Position numbers and translations under genes: made by a program | Assembly (NCBI RefSeq): GCF_003284935.1 | Contig: NZ_QMEV01000002.1 | Location: 62,001 to 126,000 of the forward strand | DNA length: 64,000 bases | From: Mycobacterium colombiense | GTDB lineage: Bacteria > Actinomycetota > Actinomycetes > Mycobacteriales > Mycobacteriaceae | Reading direction: 5' to 3' | Shown: one piece after another, positions 1 through 8,079 of the stretch | Position numbering within the stretch: position 1 is the first letter of the stretch | Layout: each line of letters opens with the position of its first letter | The notes under the pieces: model-generated | What the model was told of the DNA's origin: nothing | The model's database searches: none | The model's input: only the letters and a program-made list of their open reading frames with translations

Positions 1-465
1 TGGCGGGTCGCCAACGGCTCGCTCGGCCACGAGCGCACCCTGATGTGGATGGCCTTCGCGAACCGGCTCGAGCAACTCCTCGAAGACTACCGGCCGCGCG
101 ACGAGGTCAACGCGGACCACTACGCCACGATCGTGATGGACTACTACGCGCTGCGGCTGCTCGGTTCGGCCGCGTTGGGCCGGGCGGCCCGCGGCGAGGT
201 GGACGTGGCGGCGTTGTCCGTGCTGAAGGTGTTCGGCTCGGAGGCCGAACAGAGCGCGCTGCGGCACGCACTGGACGCTGCCGGGGCCGACGGTCTGCGC
301 GACAAGATGCTGACGGCCCAGTACAACCCTTACGCCCCAGATCTTTTCACCGCCAGCTGGTTCGCGCGCTACATCAGCAGCTACGCGGGCACGATCGCGG
401 GCGGCACGTCGGAGATTCAGCGCAACATCGTCGCCCAGCGCGTCCTCGGTCTACCCTCGCGCTGA
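1..465 (+). CDS. Acyl-CoA dehydrogenase, C-terminal fragment (5' end outside window)
   Basis: Reading frame 1 is open from the first base, so the gene begins upstream of the window; 154 codons remain. The visible part is the C-terminal alpha-helical domain of an FAD-dependent acyl-CoA dehydrogenase, which oxidises acyl-CoA to 2-enoyl-CoA in beta-oxidation. It starts with WRVANGSLGHER and ends with the family hallmark GGTSEIQRNIVAQRVLGLP. It is clearly paralogous to the complete minus-strand gene at 22972-24147, which shares the SLGHER, DYYA-RLLGSA and GGTSEIQRNI blocks. Its stop codon abuts the stop of the convergent gene at 466. Substrate cannot be told from the fragment. Confidence 0.93.
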   Translation, partial: WRVANGSLGHERTLMWMAFANRLEQLLEDYRPRDEVNADHYATIVMDYYALRLLGSAALGRAARGEVDVAALSVLKVFGSEAEQSALRHALDAAGADGLRDKMLTAQYNPYAPDLFTASWFARYISSYAGTIAGGTSEIQRNIVAQRVLGLPSR

Positions 466-1422
466 TCACAAGGCCGGACACAGCGACGACAGGAACTGCT
501 GAGTTCGACGCCGAGACGTGGTTCGCTCTTCAATGTCCTTGCCCAACGGCACGATTCGCACCGCAAGGTCGGTGACGCCAGCATCCCGGTAGCGGCGCAA
601 CCGATCCAGGATGGCCGTCTCGTCGCCGGCCGCCATGGTGTCACCGACGTCTTCGGCGTCGCCGTGCTGCAGCAGTCGCACATAGTTGGGCGAGAAGTCC
701 GCGTGCCCAAGCACCTCGCTGGCGTAGCCGCGAGCATCGTCGGTCTCGCTGTTCGAGCAGAGCGCGACCGGAACACCGGCGACGATCCGGGGCACGGGAC
801 GCCCGGCCCGGCCGGCCGCCGCGGTGAGGCGCGGAACGACGTGGTCGCCGATCGCGCGCTCGTCGGCCATCCACAGCACGGTGCCGGCGGCCCGCGCGCC
901 GGCCAGTTGCAGCATTGTCGGTCCGAGCGCCGACAGCAGCACCGGCACCGCGAAGGCGTCCGTGACGTCGACCGGCGAATGGACGCAATAGCTTTCGTTG
1001 TCGACATCCACGCTGCCCGGACCGGCGAAGGACGCGAGGAGCACGTCGAGGTAGTCACCCATCAGGCGCGCCGGGCGGTCATAGGGCAATCCCAGCTGCG
1101 AGTTGACGATCCAATGATGCGAGGGTCCGATGCCCAGCGTGAACCGGCCGCCGCAGGCGACCTGGGTGGTCAGGGCTTGCTGCGCCATGATCATCGGATG
1201 GCGAGTCTGAATCGGCACGACGGCCGTTCCGATTTCGATGCGCTCGGTGGCGTGCCCGATCAGCGCCACCGCGGTCAGCGCGTCGAGATAGCCGGGGACC
1301 TGGGGCATCCAGAACGCGGTGAAACCGTCGCTTTCGGCGGCGACCCCGTCGTCGATCAGGCCGGCGAGCCGGTCGGCGCGGGGGCGCTCCTTGTCCGAGC
1401 CGACCATCAAGCCGATGCGCAT
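466..1422 (-). CDS. LLM-class (luciferase-like) oxidoreductase, probably F420-dependent
   Basis: 318 aa TIM-barrel oxidoreductase of the luciferase-like monooxygenase superfamily. The N-terminus MRIGLMVGSDK, the segment AFWMPQVPGYLDALTAVA and the later GRFTLGIGPSHHWIV are typical of mycobacterial F420-dependent members, which carry out hydride transfer with the deazaflavin F420; FMN use cannot be excluded. The ATG is preceded by GGAAAGGGG. It is the last of three closely spaced minus-strand genes (12 nt after the unknown protein at 1435-2178), so it is probably co-transcribed with that protein and with the epimerase-like gene at 2190-3113. The substrate is unknown. Confidence 0.85.
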   Translation of the reverse strand: MRIGLMVGSDKERPRADRLAGLIDDGVAAESDGFTAFWMPQVPGYLDALTAVALIGHATERIEIGTAVVPIQTRHPMIMAQQALTTQVACGGRFTLGIGPSHHWIVNSQLGLPYDRPARLMGDYLDVLLASFAGPGSVDVDNESYCVHSPVDVTDAFAVPVLLSALGPTMLQLAGARAAGTVLWMADERAIGDHVVPRLTAAAGRAGRPVPRIVAGVPVALCSNSETDDARGYASEVLGHADFSPNYVRLLQHGDAEDVGDTMAAGDETAILDRLRRYRDAGVTDLAVRIVPLGKDIEERTTSRRRTQQFLSSLCPAL

Positions 1423-1434
1423 GCGGCCCCTTTC

Positions 1435-2178
1435 CTACGGCACATAGCGATCCCACTCGTACGGGACAACCGCGAAAAACGGTGCGGCGAACAATGCTTC
1501 GACGCCCGGTTCGGCCCAGCGAGCCTCGAGCACCGGCCGCAGCCGCGCCGCGGTGGCAATCGGGTCGCCGTCGAGGAAGCAATACGTGATCGCCTGGTTC
1601 GCCGGTGCGCTAGCCAAGCTGGCGTCGACCCGACGCGACACTGCGGACCACACACCGGCGACGCCGTCGACGTCCACCAGCGGGTCCGGCGACGCCACTC
1701 CCCGCTCGACCACCACGAACGCGCCCCGCACGGGCAGCCAGGGCAACACGTCCGACCCGACCCTGGCGCGCGGCGCGGCGGCCTTGCTGTGCACGTCGTA
1801 CACGCCGCGTTGCACCGGCGGCAGCAGCGGGAGTTTGCGACCGGCATTGCCCAGCGCCGTGGACAGTTCGTTGAAATCGCGCAATCCGGCCGCGTCGGTG
1901 AAGAAGTACGTCATCACGTGGTCGACCGCATCGAAGGGGCCGTCGCCGACCGCGCGGGCCGAGCGGCAGGCCGGTGTGGACACCAACCGCAGCGAGGCGC
2001 GCACCGCGAGCAGGCGGTGTTGCTCCGGGCGGTGGTCCAGGCTGTGCCAGCGCAGGTACTCGGCGTCTTTTCCGTCGGGGTGGCGGACCGCCATCGAGAC
2101 GAACAGGGTGGTGATATCGCCGCCCCCGGCGGCAAGGATTTCGGGGACCTCGTCCGATGGCGTGCCGGGAAGATGCAT
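1435..2178 (-). CDS. Conserved hypothetical protein, possible EthD-like alpha/beta barrel
   Basis: 247 aa soluble protein that I do not recognise with certainty. Near residues 43-52 it has a WHSLDHRPEQ block resembling the ferredoxin-like dimeric barrel of EthD-type proteins, and a second half (from about residue 140) with a similar beta-alpha alternation, so it may be a tandem barrel. No signal peptide, membrane segment or cofactor motif is visible. The ATG has a GAGGAC ribosome site 7 nt upstream. It sits 11 nt after the epimerase-like gene and 12 nt before the LLM oxidoreductase gene, so an accessory role in the same oxidative pathway is an inference from context. Confidence 0.7.
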   Translation of the reverse strand: MHLPGTPSDEVPEILAAGGGDITTLFVSMAVRHPDGKDAEYLRWHSLDHRPEQHRLLAVRASLRLVSTPACRSARAVGDGPFDAVDHVMTYFFTDAAGLRDFNELSTALGNAGRKLPLLPPVQRGVYDVHSKAAAPRARVGSDVLPWLPVRGAFVVVERGVASPDPLVDVDGVAGVWSAVSRRVDASLASAPANQAITYCFLDGDPIATAARLRPVLEARWAEPGVEALFAAPFFAVVPYEWDRYVP

Positions 2179-2189
2179 AGCGTCGGTCC

Positions 2190-3113
2190 TCAGGTCTTCA
2201 TCGAATCATGTTGGGACAGCGAGATTTCGGGGTGGCGCGCGGCGACCATGCGTCGGAAACCCTCGCGCCAGGGCACCTTTGTGCGGCCGAGCACGTGGTG
2301 CATGTGGGAGACGTCCGGCCACAGCGGGGTATGCGCCTGGGGCGTGTACTCGAAGATCGGCTCGACACCGACCAGCTCACCCAGGAAGGCGCAGTACTCC
2401 TCCACGCTGACGGTTTCGCTGCCGGCCCAGTTCACCACGACCGCTGGCGTCGCGGCGACCTCCATCGCTCGGATGCCCAGCGCCACGTAGTCGTCTTCAT
2501 AGATGGGGTTGTAATTGTTCGGCTTGTCCGGATGCAGCCGAATGGGCTTGCCCGCCAACATCGCATCGAGACGGTCGGCGGGCGCACCGCCCTGGGGGCC
2601 GTACGTCGAACAGATCCGGATGATGGTCAGCGGAATCTGAAAGCGCCTGGCGATCCAGCTGCAGACCGCCTCCGCGGCAACCTTGGAGAAGCTGTAGTTC
2701 GCCCGCAGCGGCGCCCCCGGCGGATCGGTCTCCGTCAGCGGCCGCCTGCCCTGATAGGCGTAGATCGAGCCGGTGGAGCAGAAGACGAAACCCTTTGCGG
2801 CGCGGCAATGGTAGAGCAGGTCGCCGGACGCCTGCGCATTCGTCTCCACACACTGGATCCAGTCCTTCGTGCCCGGGTTCACGGCCGCGTGGAAGACGTA
2901 GGTGAAATCATCCGGGAGACCGGAGAAGTCGCCCGCAGCGACGTCCAGCGCCACCGGTGTGATCCCGGCGTCCACAAGTTTTTCCCGGCCCGCGGGATCT
3001 TTCAGGCGAGCGGCGCCCCACACCTCGTTTCCCGCCGCCGCCAGCGCACGCGCGATGGGAAATGCAATCTTGCCCGTCGCCCCGGTGATCAGGACCTTCT
3101 CCGCGTCGAGCAA
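2190..3113 (-). CDS. NAD-dependent epimerase/dehydratase (extended SDR)
   Basis: 307 aa extended short-chain dehydrogenase. Residues 8-16 carry the Rossmann motif ITGATGKIA, residues about 110-120 CSTGSIYAYQG provide the catalytic Ser, and YSFSKVAAEAV gives the YxxxK active site. The family converts nucleotide sugars or hydroxysteroid-like alcohols using NAD(P). Neighbouring oxidative genes suggest a small-molecule or sterol substrate rather than a cell-wall sugar, but this is inference. Translation appears to begin at TTG (codon at 3113) because GGAGGG lies 4 nt upstream. First gene of a three-gene minus-strand operon. Confidence 0.82.
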   Translation of the reverse strand: MLDAEKVLITGATGKIAFPIARALAAAGNEVWGAARLKDPAGREKLVDAGITPVALDVAAGDFSGLPDDFTYVFHAAVNPGTKDWIQCVETNAQASGDLLYHCRAAKGFVFCSTGSIYAYQGRRPLTETDPPGAPLRANYSFSKVAAEAVCSWIARRFQIPLTIIRICSTYGPQGGAPADRLDAMLAGKPIRLHPDKPNNYNPIYEDDYVALGIRAMEVAATPAVVVNWAGSETVSVEEYCAFLGELVGVEPIFEYTPQAHTPLWPDVSHMHHVLGRTKVPWREGFRRMVAARHPEISLSQHDSMKT

Positions 3114-3128
3114 TCAGCCCTCCGAATG

Positions 3129-3140
3129 TTAAGTACTTGA
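3129..3140. promoter_or_regulatory. Palindrome AAGTACTT upstream of the epimerase operon
   Basis: TTAAGTACTTGA contains a perfect 8-bp palindrome (AAGTACTT) 16 nt ahead of the TTG start at 3113. Its right half CTTGAT agrees with the published KstR2 half-site pattern (CTTGNT) but the left half deviates at two positions. It could be an operator; assignment to KstR2 is weak. Confidence 0.3.
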
Positions 3141-3290
3141 TATCGCCAGTGGAGCATAACCCCGGCTCGCGACGGAACGCCACGACGTCGGACTCGGTGT
3201 GGCGTGTGGATGTCGGTCACTAGTCGCGGCGCTAGCAGCGGAATAAACTGAGACAGCCAAGGTCACGATGGCCCCATTGGGAGGCCCACC

Positions 3291-3614
3291 ATGAGGTGGT
3301 TTGTACGTCGTCTGACAGTTGTCATCGGGTGCGCCTTCATCGGGATGGCGACGGCGGTGATCCTCACGCCGGGAATCGGCTGGGCGGACTGCGATCGCAA
3401 CATGTCGTGGAATCGGGTCACCATGGAGTGCAAACCGCCGCCGGCGATGCCGGATTGGTACGCGACCCCGCCGGCCTACGCGCCGCCATTCGCGGCGCAG
3501 GACGTGCCCCCACCGCCTCCGCCGCGGCCGTGGTGGTCACCGAACGAGCCGATGTGGAATGCCGGCTTTCACCAATGGGGTACCTATTTCGACGGCACCT
3601 GGGTGCCGTACTGA
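3291..3614 (+). CDS. Small secreted proline-rich protein
   Basis: 107 aa. Residues 1-31 form a classical Sec signal peptide: basic MRWFVRR, a hydrophobic core, then a likely cleavage after GIGWA before DCD. The mature part has two cysteines (DCDRN and MECKP), able to form one disulfide, then a proline run PPPPPPRPWW and an aromatic tail ending GTWVPY. This looks like the small exported mycobacterial proteins of unknown function. GGGAGG stands 7 nt before the ATG. It is a single gene between the divergent epimerase operon and the DUF35-thiolase operon, with no context that gives a role. Confidence 0.8.
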   Translation: MRWFVRRLTVVIGCAFIGMATAVILTPGIGWADCDRNMSWNRVTMECKPPPAMPDWYATPPAYAPPFAAQDVPPPPPPRPWWSPNEPMWNAGFHQWGTYFDGTWVPY

Positions 3615-3661
3615 CGGCGCTCATCGGGCAGGTGCGGTCTAGATCGTGCCTGCTCGCGGGT

Positions 3662-3676
3662 GATAACGTGATTCTC
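3662..3676. promoter_or_regulatory. Degenerate copy of the GAGAAT-N3-ATTCTC operator
   Basis: GATAACGTGATTCTC has a perfect right half-site and two mismatches in the left half compared with the palindrome found at 16838, 24253, 25107 and 63464. It lies 53 nt upstream of the DUF35-thiolase start, a sensible operator position, but alone it would not be convincing. Confidence 0.3.
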
Positions 3677-3728
3677 CGATTCGTATAACGGCCCTACCGA
3701 ATAGGCAGCGCGACGCACCGGAGGTGAC

Positions 3729-5393
3729 GTGTCAGCAGCACCCGGCCGCCCATTGCCCCTGGTCACGCAGGAGAACGAATTCTTCTGGACCTCGGGTGCC
3801 GACGGGGAGCTACGGCTGCAGGAATGCAAATCCTGCGACTCCCTGATCCATCCGCCGGCGCCGGTGTGCCGATACTGCCGGTCCCGCGACATCGGTGTGC
3901 GTGCCGTCTCGGGCCGGGCGACGCTCGCCGGATTCACCATCAACGAGCGGTTCAGCTTGCCCGGGCTGGTGGCTCCGTACGTGATCGCGCAGGTGGCTAT
4001 CGCCGAAGATCCGCGCGTGCGACTGACCACGAACATCGTGGAATGCGTGCCCGAACAGCTCGAACTCGGCCAACCGGTCGAGGTCGTCTTCGAGCAGGTC
4101 GAGGACGTGTGGTTTCCGCTGTTCAAGCCGAGCGCCGACGGGCGCTCCGCTCCCCTGCCCGACGACGAGATCGCTCCGGAACGCTTTGGCGAGCACGTCC
4201 GCCCGATGCTCACGGTGGACAAGTTCGAAGACAAGGTCGCGCTGACCGGGATCGGGGCGTCGCCGATCGGCCGCCGCTTGATGCAACCGCCGCTGGCGTT
4301 GACAGTGCAGGCATGCGAGGCGGCCATCGCCGACGCCGGCCTGACTTACGCCGACATCGACGGTCTGTCCACCTACCCCGGCGCGATCAATGTCGGCGGC
4401 TTCGGAGAGGGCGGCACCACCGCCCTCGAGGGTGCGCTCGGCATCCGTCCGACGTGGCATAACGGCGCCATGGAGACCTTCGGCCCGGGCGGCTCGGTGA
4501 TCGCCGCGATGCTGGCGGTGGCCTGCGGCCTGGCGCGCCACATCTTGTGCTTCCGCACGCTGTGGGAAGCCACCAACGGCGAGCTGATGAAGCAGGGCAA
4601 GATCACCCCGGCCGGCGCTTCAGCGGGCCGAATGTCGGGCTGGCAGATGCCATTTGGCGCCACGTCGGCGGCGCACACGCTGGCGATGAACGCGCAACGG
4701 CACTTTCACCGGTATGGCACCACCAAGGAAACGCTGGGTTGGATCGCGTTGAACCAGCGCGCCAACGCCGAACTCAACCCGACGGCCATCTACCGGTCGC
4801 CGATGACGATGGACGACTACCTCAATGCGCGCCCCATCACCACGCCGTTCGGGCTCTACGACTGCGACGTGCCGTGCGACGGCGCCATCGCCGTCATCGT
4901 CTCGGCCGTCGACGCCGCCCGCGACCTGGCCAAGCCGTCGGTGCTGGTGGAAGCCGTGGGAACGCAGATCGTCGAGCGACTCGACTGGGACCAGAGCACT
5001 CTCACCCACGAGCCGCAGGTGCTGGGCCAGGCGGCGCACGTGTGGACGCGTACCTCGCTACGGCCCGCCGATGTCGATGTCGCCGAGCTGTATGACGGGT
5101 TTTCCTTCAACTGCCTGTCCTGGATCGAGGCGCTCGGTTTCTGCGGGATCGGGGAGGCTAAGGAATTCCTGGACGGCGGCAAGAACATCGCACGCGACGG
5201 GCAGCTGCCGCTCAATACCCACGGCGGCCAGCTCTCGCACGGCCGCACGCACGGCATGGGTCTGCTGCACGAAGCCATCACTCAGCTGCGCGGGGAGGCC
5301 GGTGAACGCCAGGTCGCCGGCGCCCGCGTCGGTGTCGTCAGCAGTGGCGGGCTCACTCCCAGCGGCGTGCTCCTGCTGCGGGCCCCGGAATGA
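3729..5393 (+). CDS. DUF35 (Zn-ribbon/OB-fold) fused to thiolase-fold lipid-transfer protein
   Basis: 554 aa, two domains. Residues 15-150 are a DUF35 acyl-CoA-binding module with zinc ribbon cysteines C33, C36, C47 and C50 followed by an OB-fold. Residues 168-554 are an SCP-2/Ltp-type thiolase fold. Where biosynthetic or degradative thiolases have the nucleophilic cysteine, this protein reads GPGGS (about 252-256), so simple thiolysis is unlikely. Family knowledge: Ltp2 lacks that cysteine and, with the DUF35 part of ChsH2, performs retro-aldol cleavage of steroid side chains. Here both parts are on one chain, so a self-contained acyl-CoA aldolase is a reasonable inference. GTG start with GGAGGTGA just upstream. 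The hydrolase gene follows after 7 nt. Confidence 0.85.
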   Translation: MSAAPGRPLPLVTQENEFFWTSGADGELRLQECKSCDSLIHPPAPVCRYCRSRDIGVRAVSGRATLAGFTINERFSLPGLVAPYVIAQVAIAEDPRVRLTTNIVECVPEQLELGQPVEVVFEQVEDVWFPLFKPSADGRSAPLPDDEIAPERFGEHVRPMLTVDKFEDKVALTGIGASPIGRRLMQPPLALTVQACEAAIADAGLTYADIDGLSTYPGAINVGGFGEGGTTALEGALGIRPTWHNGAMETFGPGGSVIAAMLAVACGLARHILCFRTLWEATNGELMKQGKITPAGASAGRMSGWQMPFGATSAAHTLAMNAQRHFHRYGTTKETLGWIALNQRANAELNPTAIYRSPMTMDDYLNARPITTPFGLYDCDVPCDGAIAVIVSAVDAARDLAKPSVLVEAVGTQIVERLDWDQSTLTHEPQVLGQAAHVWTRTSLRPADVDVAELYDGFSFNCLSWIEALGFCGIGEAKEFLDGGKNIARDGQLPLNTHGGQLSHGRTHGMGLLHEAITQLRGEAGERQVAGARVGVVSSGGLTPSGVLLLRAPE

Positions 5394-5400
5394 GGCGGAC

Positions 5401-6357
5401 ATGAACACCGCGGCACCGCGACCACGGCTGGTGATCGTCGACGGGGTGCCGATGTCGGCGCTGGTCGCCGAAGCCGACGACCCCGAGGCCGTGATCGTGG
5501 CCATCCACGGCGGCGGCACCACCGCAATGTATTTCGACTGCCCCGGCCACCCCTCGTACTCGCTGTTGCGGACCGGCGCGGCGGCCGGATTCACCGTGGT
5601 GGCCCTCGATCGGCCGGGCTATGGCAGCTCGGCACCGTATCCGGACGCGATGGTCTCCGGCGAGCAGCGCGTGCACCTGGCTTACGGCGCCATCGACCGC
5701 ATCCTCGGCCAACGACCTTGTGGCGCAGGGATGTTCGTGTGGGGCCATTCGGGCGGCTGCGAGCTGACATTGCGGCTCGCCGCCGACGAGCGGGGTGCCG
5801 GCCTGCTCGGCATCGAGCTCGCGGGCACTGGCCGGCACTACCACCCCGCCGCCAAGGAAATACTGAAAACGGCCACCCGCGAACGCCGCCCGTCTGGCAT
5901 GCGCGAATTGCTGTGGAGCCCAGTGGAGCTTTATCCCCCCGAGGTCCTGGGTGGCGCCACGGTCTCGCCATCGGCCCCGTCTTACGAGGACCAGATGGTG
6001 TCGGACTGGGCGCGACAGACTTTCCCGCAGCTCGCGCCCGCCGTGCGCGTCCCGGTGCACTTCAGCATCGCCGAGCACGAAAAGGTGTGGCAGACCGATG
6101 ATCCGGCGGTGGCCGAGATCGGCGCCCTGTTCGCGGGGGCGCCGCGGTTGGTCGTACATCGACAACCGGACGCCGGGCACAACATCAGCCTCAGCCACGC
6201 CGCCCCCACCTACCACGCGAAAGTCCTTGATTTCGTGCGTGATTGCGTGGCCGAAGGCGCTTCACGCCCAGGCGGCCCCTCGAATGTGGCGCCACAGTCA
6301 CTGTCGAGCCCCGACGTGACTGCAGCGTCACGATCGGTGGACGAGGAGGCGGGCTGA
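5401..6357 (+). CDS. Alpha/beta hydrolase
   Basis: 318 aa alpha/beta-hydrolase fold. The oxyanion-hole region AIHGGGTTAM (about 33-42), the nucleophile elbow WGHSGGCELT and a late histidine in DAGHNISLSH make a plausible Ser-His triad. It probably hydrolyses an ester or thioester in the same pathway as the preceding DUF35-thiolase fusion. A longer in-frame extension upstream overlaps that fusion and is not coding; the ATG at 5401, 7 nt after its stop, is chosen. The last residues, after about 287, are low-complexity and not part of the fold. The stop overlaps the next start (ATGA), showing translational coupling. Confidence 0.85.
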   Translation: MNTAAPRPRLVIVDGVPMSALVAEADDPEAVIVAIHGGGTTAMYFDCPGHPSYSLLRTGAAAGFTVVALDRPGYGSSAPYPDAMVSGEQRVHLAYGAIDRILGQRPCGAGMFVWGHSGGCELTLRLAADERGAGLLGIELAGTGRHYHPAAKEILKTATRERRPSGMRELLWSPVELYPPEVLGGATVSPSAPSYEDQMVSDWARQTFPQLAPAVRVPVHFSIAEHEKVWQTDDPAVAEIGALFAGAPRLVVHRQPDAGHNISLSHAAPTYHAKVLDFVRDCVAEGASRPGGPSNVAPQSLSSPDVTAASRSVDEEAG

Positions 6358-7172
6358 TGCGCGTCGGATTCATCGGGCTGGGCAGCCAGGGCGGCCCCGT
6401 GGCGCGCCGGATCGTCGAGGGCGGCTACCCCACCACCCTGTGGGCGCGCAGGCCCGAGGCCCTCGAGGCGTTCGCCGACACCGCGGCCCGCGCCGCCGGG
6501 TCTCCGGCCGAACTCGCCGCGGCCAGTGACCTGGTCTGCCTCTGCGTGGTCGGTGATGCCGACATCGACGAACTAGCTTGCGGGACAAACGGATTGCTGT
6601 CGGCGATGCGGCCAGGAAGCGTCATCGCCGTGCACAGCACGGTGCACCCGAACACCTGCCGAGAACTCGCGAACACGGCCGCCGCCCAAGGCGTTTCCGT
6701 CATCGATGCGCCGGTGAGCGGCGGGGGCGGGGCGGCGGCCGAGGGCCGGCTGCTGGTGATGGTGGGCGGCGACACCGACGTTGTCGAGCGTTGCCGCCCC
6801 GTCTTCCAGACCTATGCCGATCCCGTCGTTCATCTGGGCGAGCTGGGCTCCGGACAAACGACGAAGCTGCTCAACAACCTGCTTTTCACCGCCAACCTGG
6901 CCACGGCGGCCACCGCCCTGTCGCTCGCGAACGCGCTGGGCGTCGAACCGGACCGCCTCACCGAGGTGGTCTCCCGCAGCAGCGGCAACAGCTTTGCGCT
7001 CAATGCCCTCGGCGGTATCGGCGAACTCGATCGGTTGGCCGGGGTGGCGGGCGGGCTGCTGCAAAAGGATGTTCGGCTGGTCGTCGACCTTGCCGAGAAA
7101 GCCGGGGCCGACGGCGGCGCGGTGCTCGACGCGGCCGACGCGGCGCTGGCGCTGATGGACCACCCGCGGTGA
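6357..7172 (+). CDS. NAD(P)-dependent beta-hydroxyacid dehydrogenase (HIBADH family)
   Basis: 271 aa member of the 3-hydroxyisobutyrate / 6-phosphogluconate dehydrogenase family. It shows GFIGLGSQGGPVARR (Rossmann), the substrate-binding DAPVSGGGGAAAEG and the catalytic-lysine motif GSGQTTKLLNN. These enzymes oxidise or reduce short beta-hydroxyacids. The ATG at 6357 overlaps the hydrolase stop; the open frame before it is a shadow of the hydrolase gene. The following gene is a second, diverged copy of the same family that starts inside its stop codon (GTGA), so the pair is a tandem duplication within the operon. Confidence 0.88.
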   Translation: MRVGFIGLGSQGGPVARRIVEGGYPTTLWARRPEALEAFADTAARAAGSPAELAAASDLVCLCVVGDADIDELACGTNGLLSAMRPGSVIAVHSTVHPNTCRELANTAAAQGVSVIDAPVSGGGGAAAEGRLLVMVGGDTDVVERCRPVFQTYADPVVHLGELGSGQTTKLLNNLLFTANLATAATALSLANALGVEPDRLTEVVSRSSGNSFALNALGGIGELDRLAGVAGGLLQKDVRLVVDLAEKAGADGGAVLDAADAALALMDHPR

Positions 7173-7968
7173 GAGTGGGATTCATCGGCGCGGGGCGAAT
7201 GGGCCGCCCCATGGTCGGGCGTCTGGTGGCGGCCGGTCACGACGTCCGAGCCATTGCCCGGACGACCGAAAGGCGCCGGGAGCTCGAGCAACTGGGCGCG
7301 CGGGCCGTCGGCCGCGCGGCCGACGCCGGTGCCCGAGCCGACGTCGTGGTGCTCTGCGTGTTCACCGACGACCAGGTTCGAGAAACTGCCTGGCCGGCGA
7401 ATTGCTATCCGCCCTGCGGCCCGGTGCGGCGCTGGTCTTGCACACCACCGTCGACCCGGACACCATCGCGGTGATCGCCGAGCGCGCCGACGGCGTTGAC
7501 GTCGTCGATGCCGCGGTCAGCGGGGGCCCCCAGGACATCGCCGCCAGCCGGCTGACGCTGTTCGTCGGCGGTGCCGACCAAGCGGTTGACCGCGTGCGAC
7601 CGCTGCTGGCGTGCTACGGCGACCCGGTCCTGCACGTCGGGCCGGCCGGCGCCGGGCAGAAGGTAAAACTCGTCAACAATGCGCTGTTCGCTGCGCAGAT
7701 CGGGCTGCTCGCCGAGGCAATTCGACTGGGAGAAGCGCTCGGCGTGCCGGAATCGGCGCTGCTGACGGCCCTGGCGCACGGCAGCGCGGCCAGCCGCGTG
7801 CTGAACCTCGTCGCGACGAGCGGCTCCCTCGCGTCGTTCATCGAAATGACCGGTGAGTTCCTGACGAAGGATGTAGCCACCGTCCGCGCCGCCGCCGAGG
7901 CGCGGGGCAGCTGTCTGGGTGCGCTGGATGACGTCATCGCGGCCGTCGGCGCCGCGAAGAGGGTATGA
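7169..7968 (+). pseudogene. Second HIBADH-family dehydrogenase, interrupted by a frameshift
   Basis: From GTG 7169 the frame encodes a normal N-terminus (RVGFIGAGRMGRPMVGRL ... DVVVLCVFTDDQVRE) but then runs into nonsense and stops at 7474. The rest of the family fold continues in the +1-shifted frame from about 7387: CLAGELLSALRPGAALVLHTT, then DAAVSGGPQDIA, the catalytic GAGQKVKLVNNAL and LTKDV, ending at 7968. One base is missing near 7383-7388. Joined, the two parts make a complete protein of about 266 aa, homologous throughout to the preceding gene. Either a recent inactivating mutation or a sequencing error; everything else is intact, which favours a very recent event. Confidence 0.82.
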
Positions 7969-8020
7969 AATGCCAGCGTTTTGGTCTTTCCGGTTCGTCA
8001 CGAAGGTATTACCGTTAGCG

Positions 8021-8044
8021 TTACAGTCAGTGACTCCGCTGTAA
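8021..8044. promoter_or_regulatory. Inverted repeat upstream of the P450-ferredoxin pair
   Basis: TTACAG (8021-8026) and CTGTAA (8039-8044) form a perfect inverted repeat with a 12-nt spacer, and AGTCA-G-TGACT lies inside it. It is 36 nt before the GTG start of the P450 gene. The position suits an operator or promoter element; the binding protein is unknown. Confidence 0.35.
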
Positions 8045-8079
8045 AGGTTCAGCCCGACCTCGCCGCTGAGGAGGATGCA

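Noticed and set aside
664..2490. Very long open frame (608 codons) on the plus strand opposite three minus-strand genes
   Set aside because: It lies wholly opposite genes with clear family motifs, is rich in Arg, His and Gly, and contains no recognisable domain; typical of GC-rich antisense frames.
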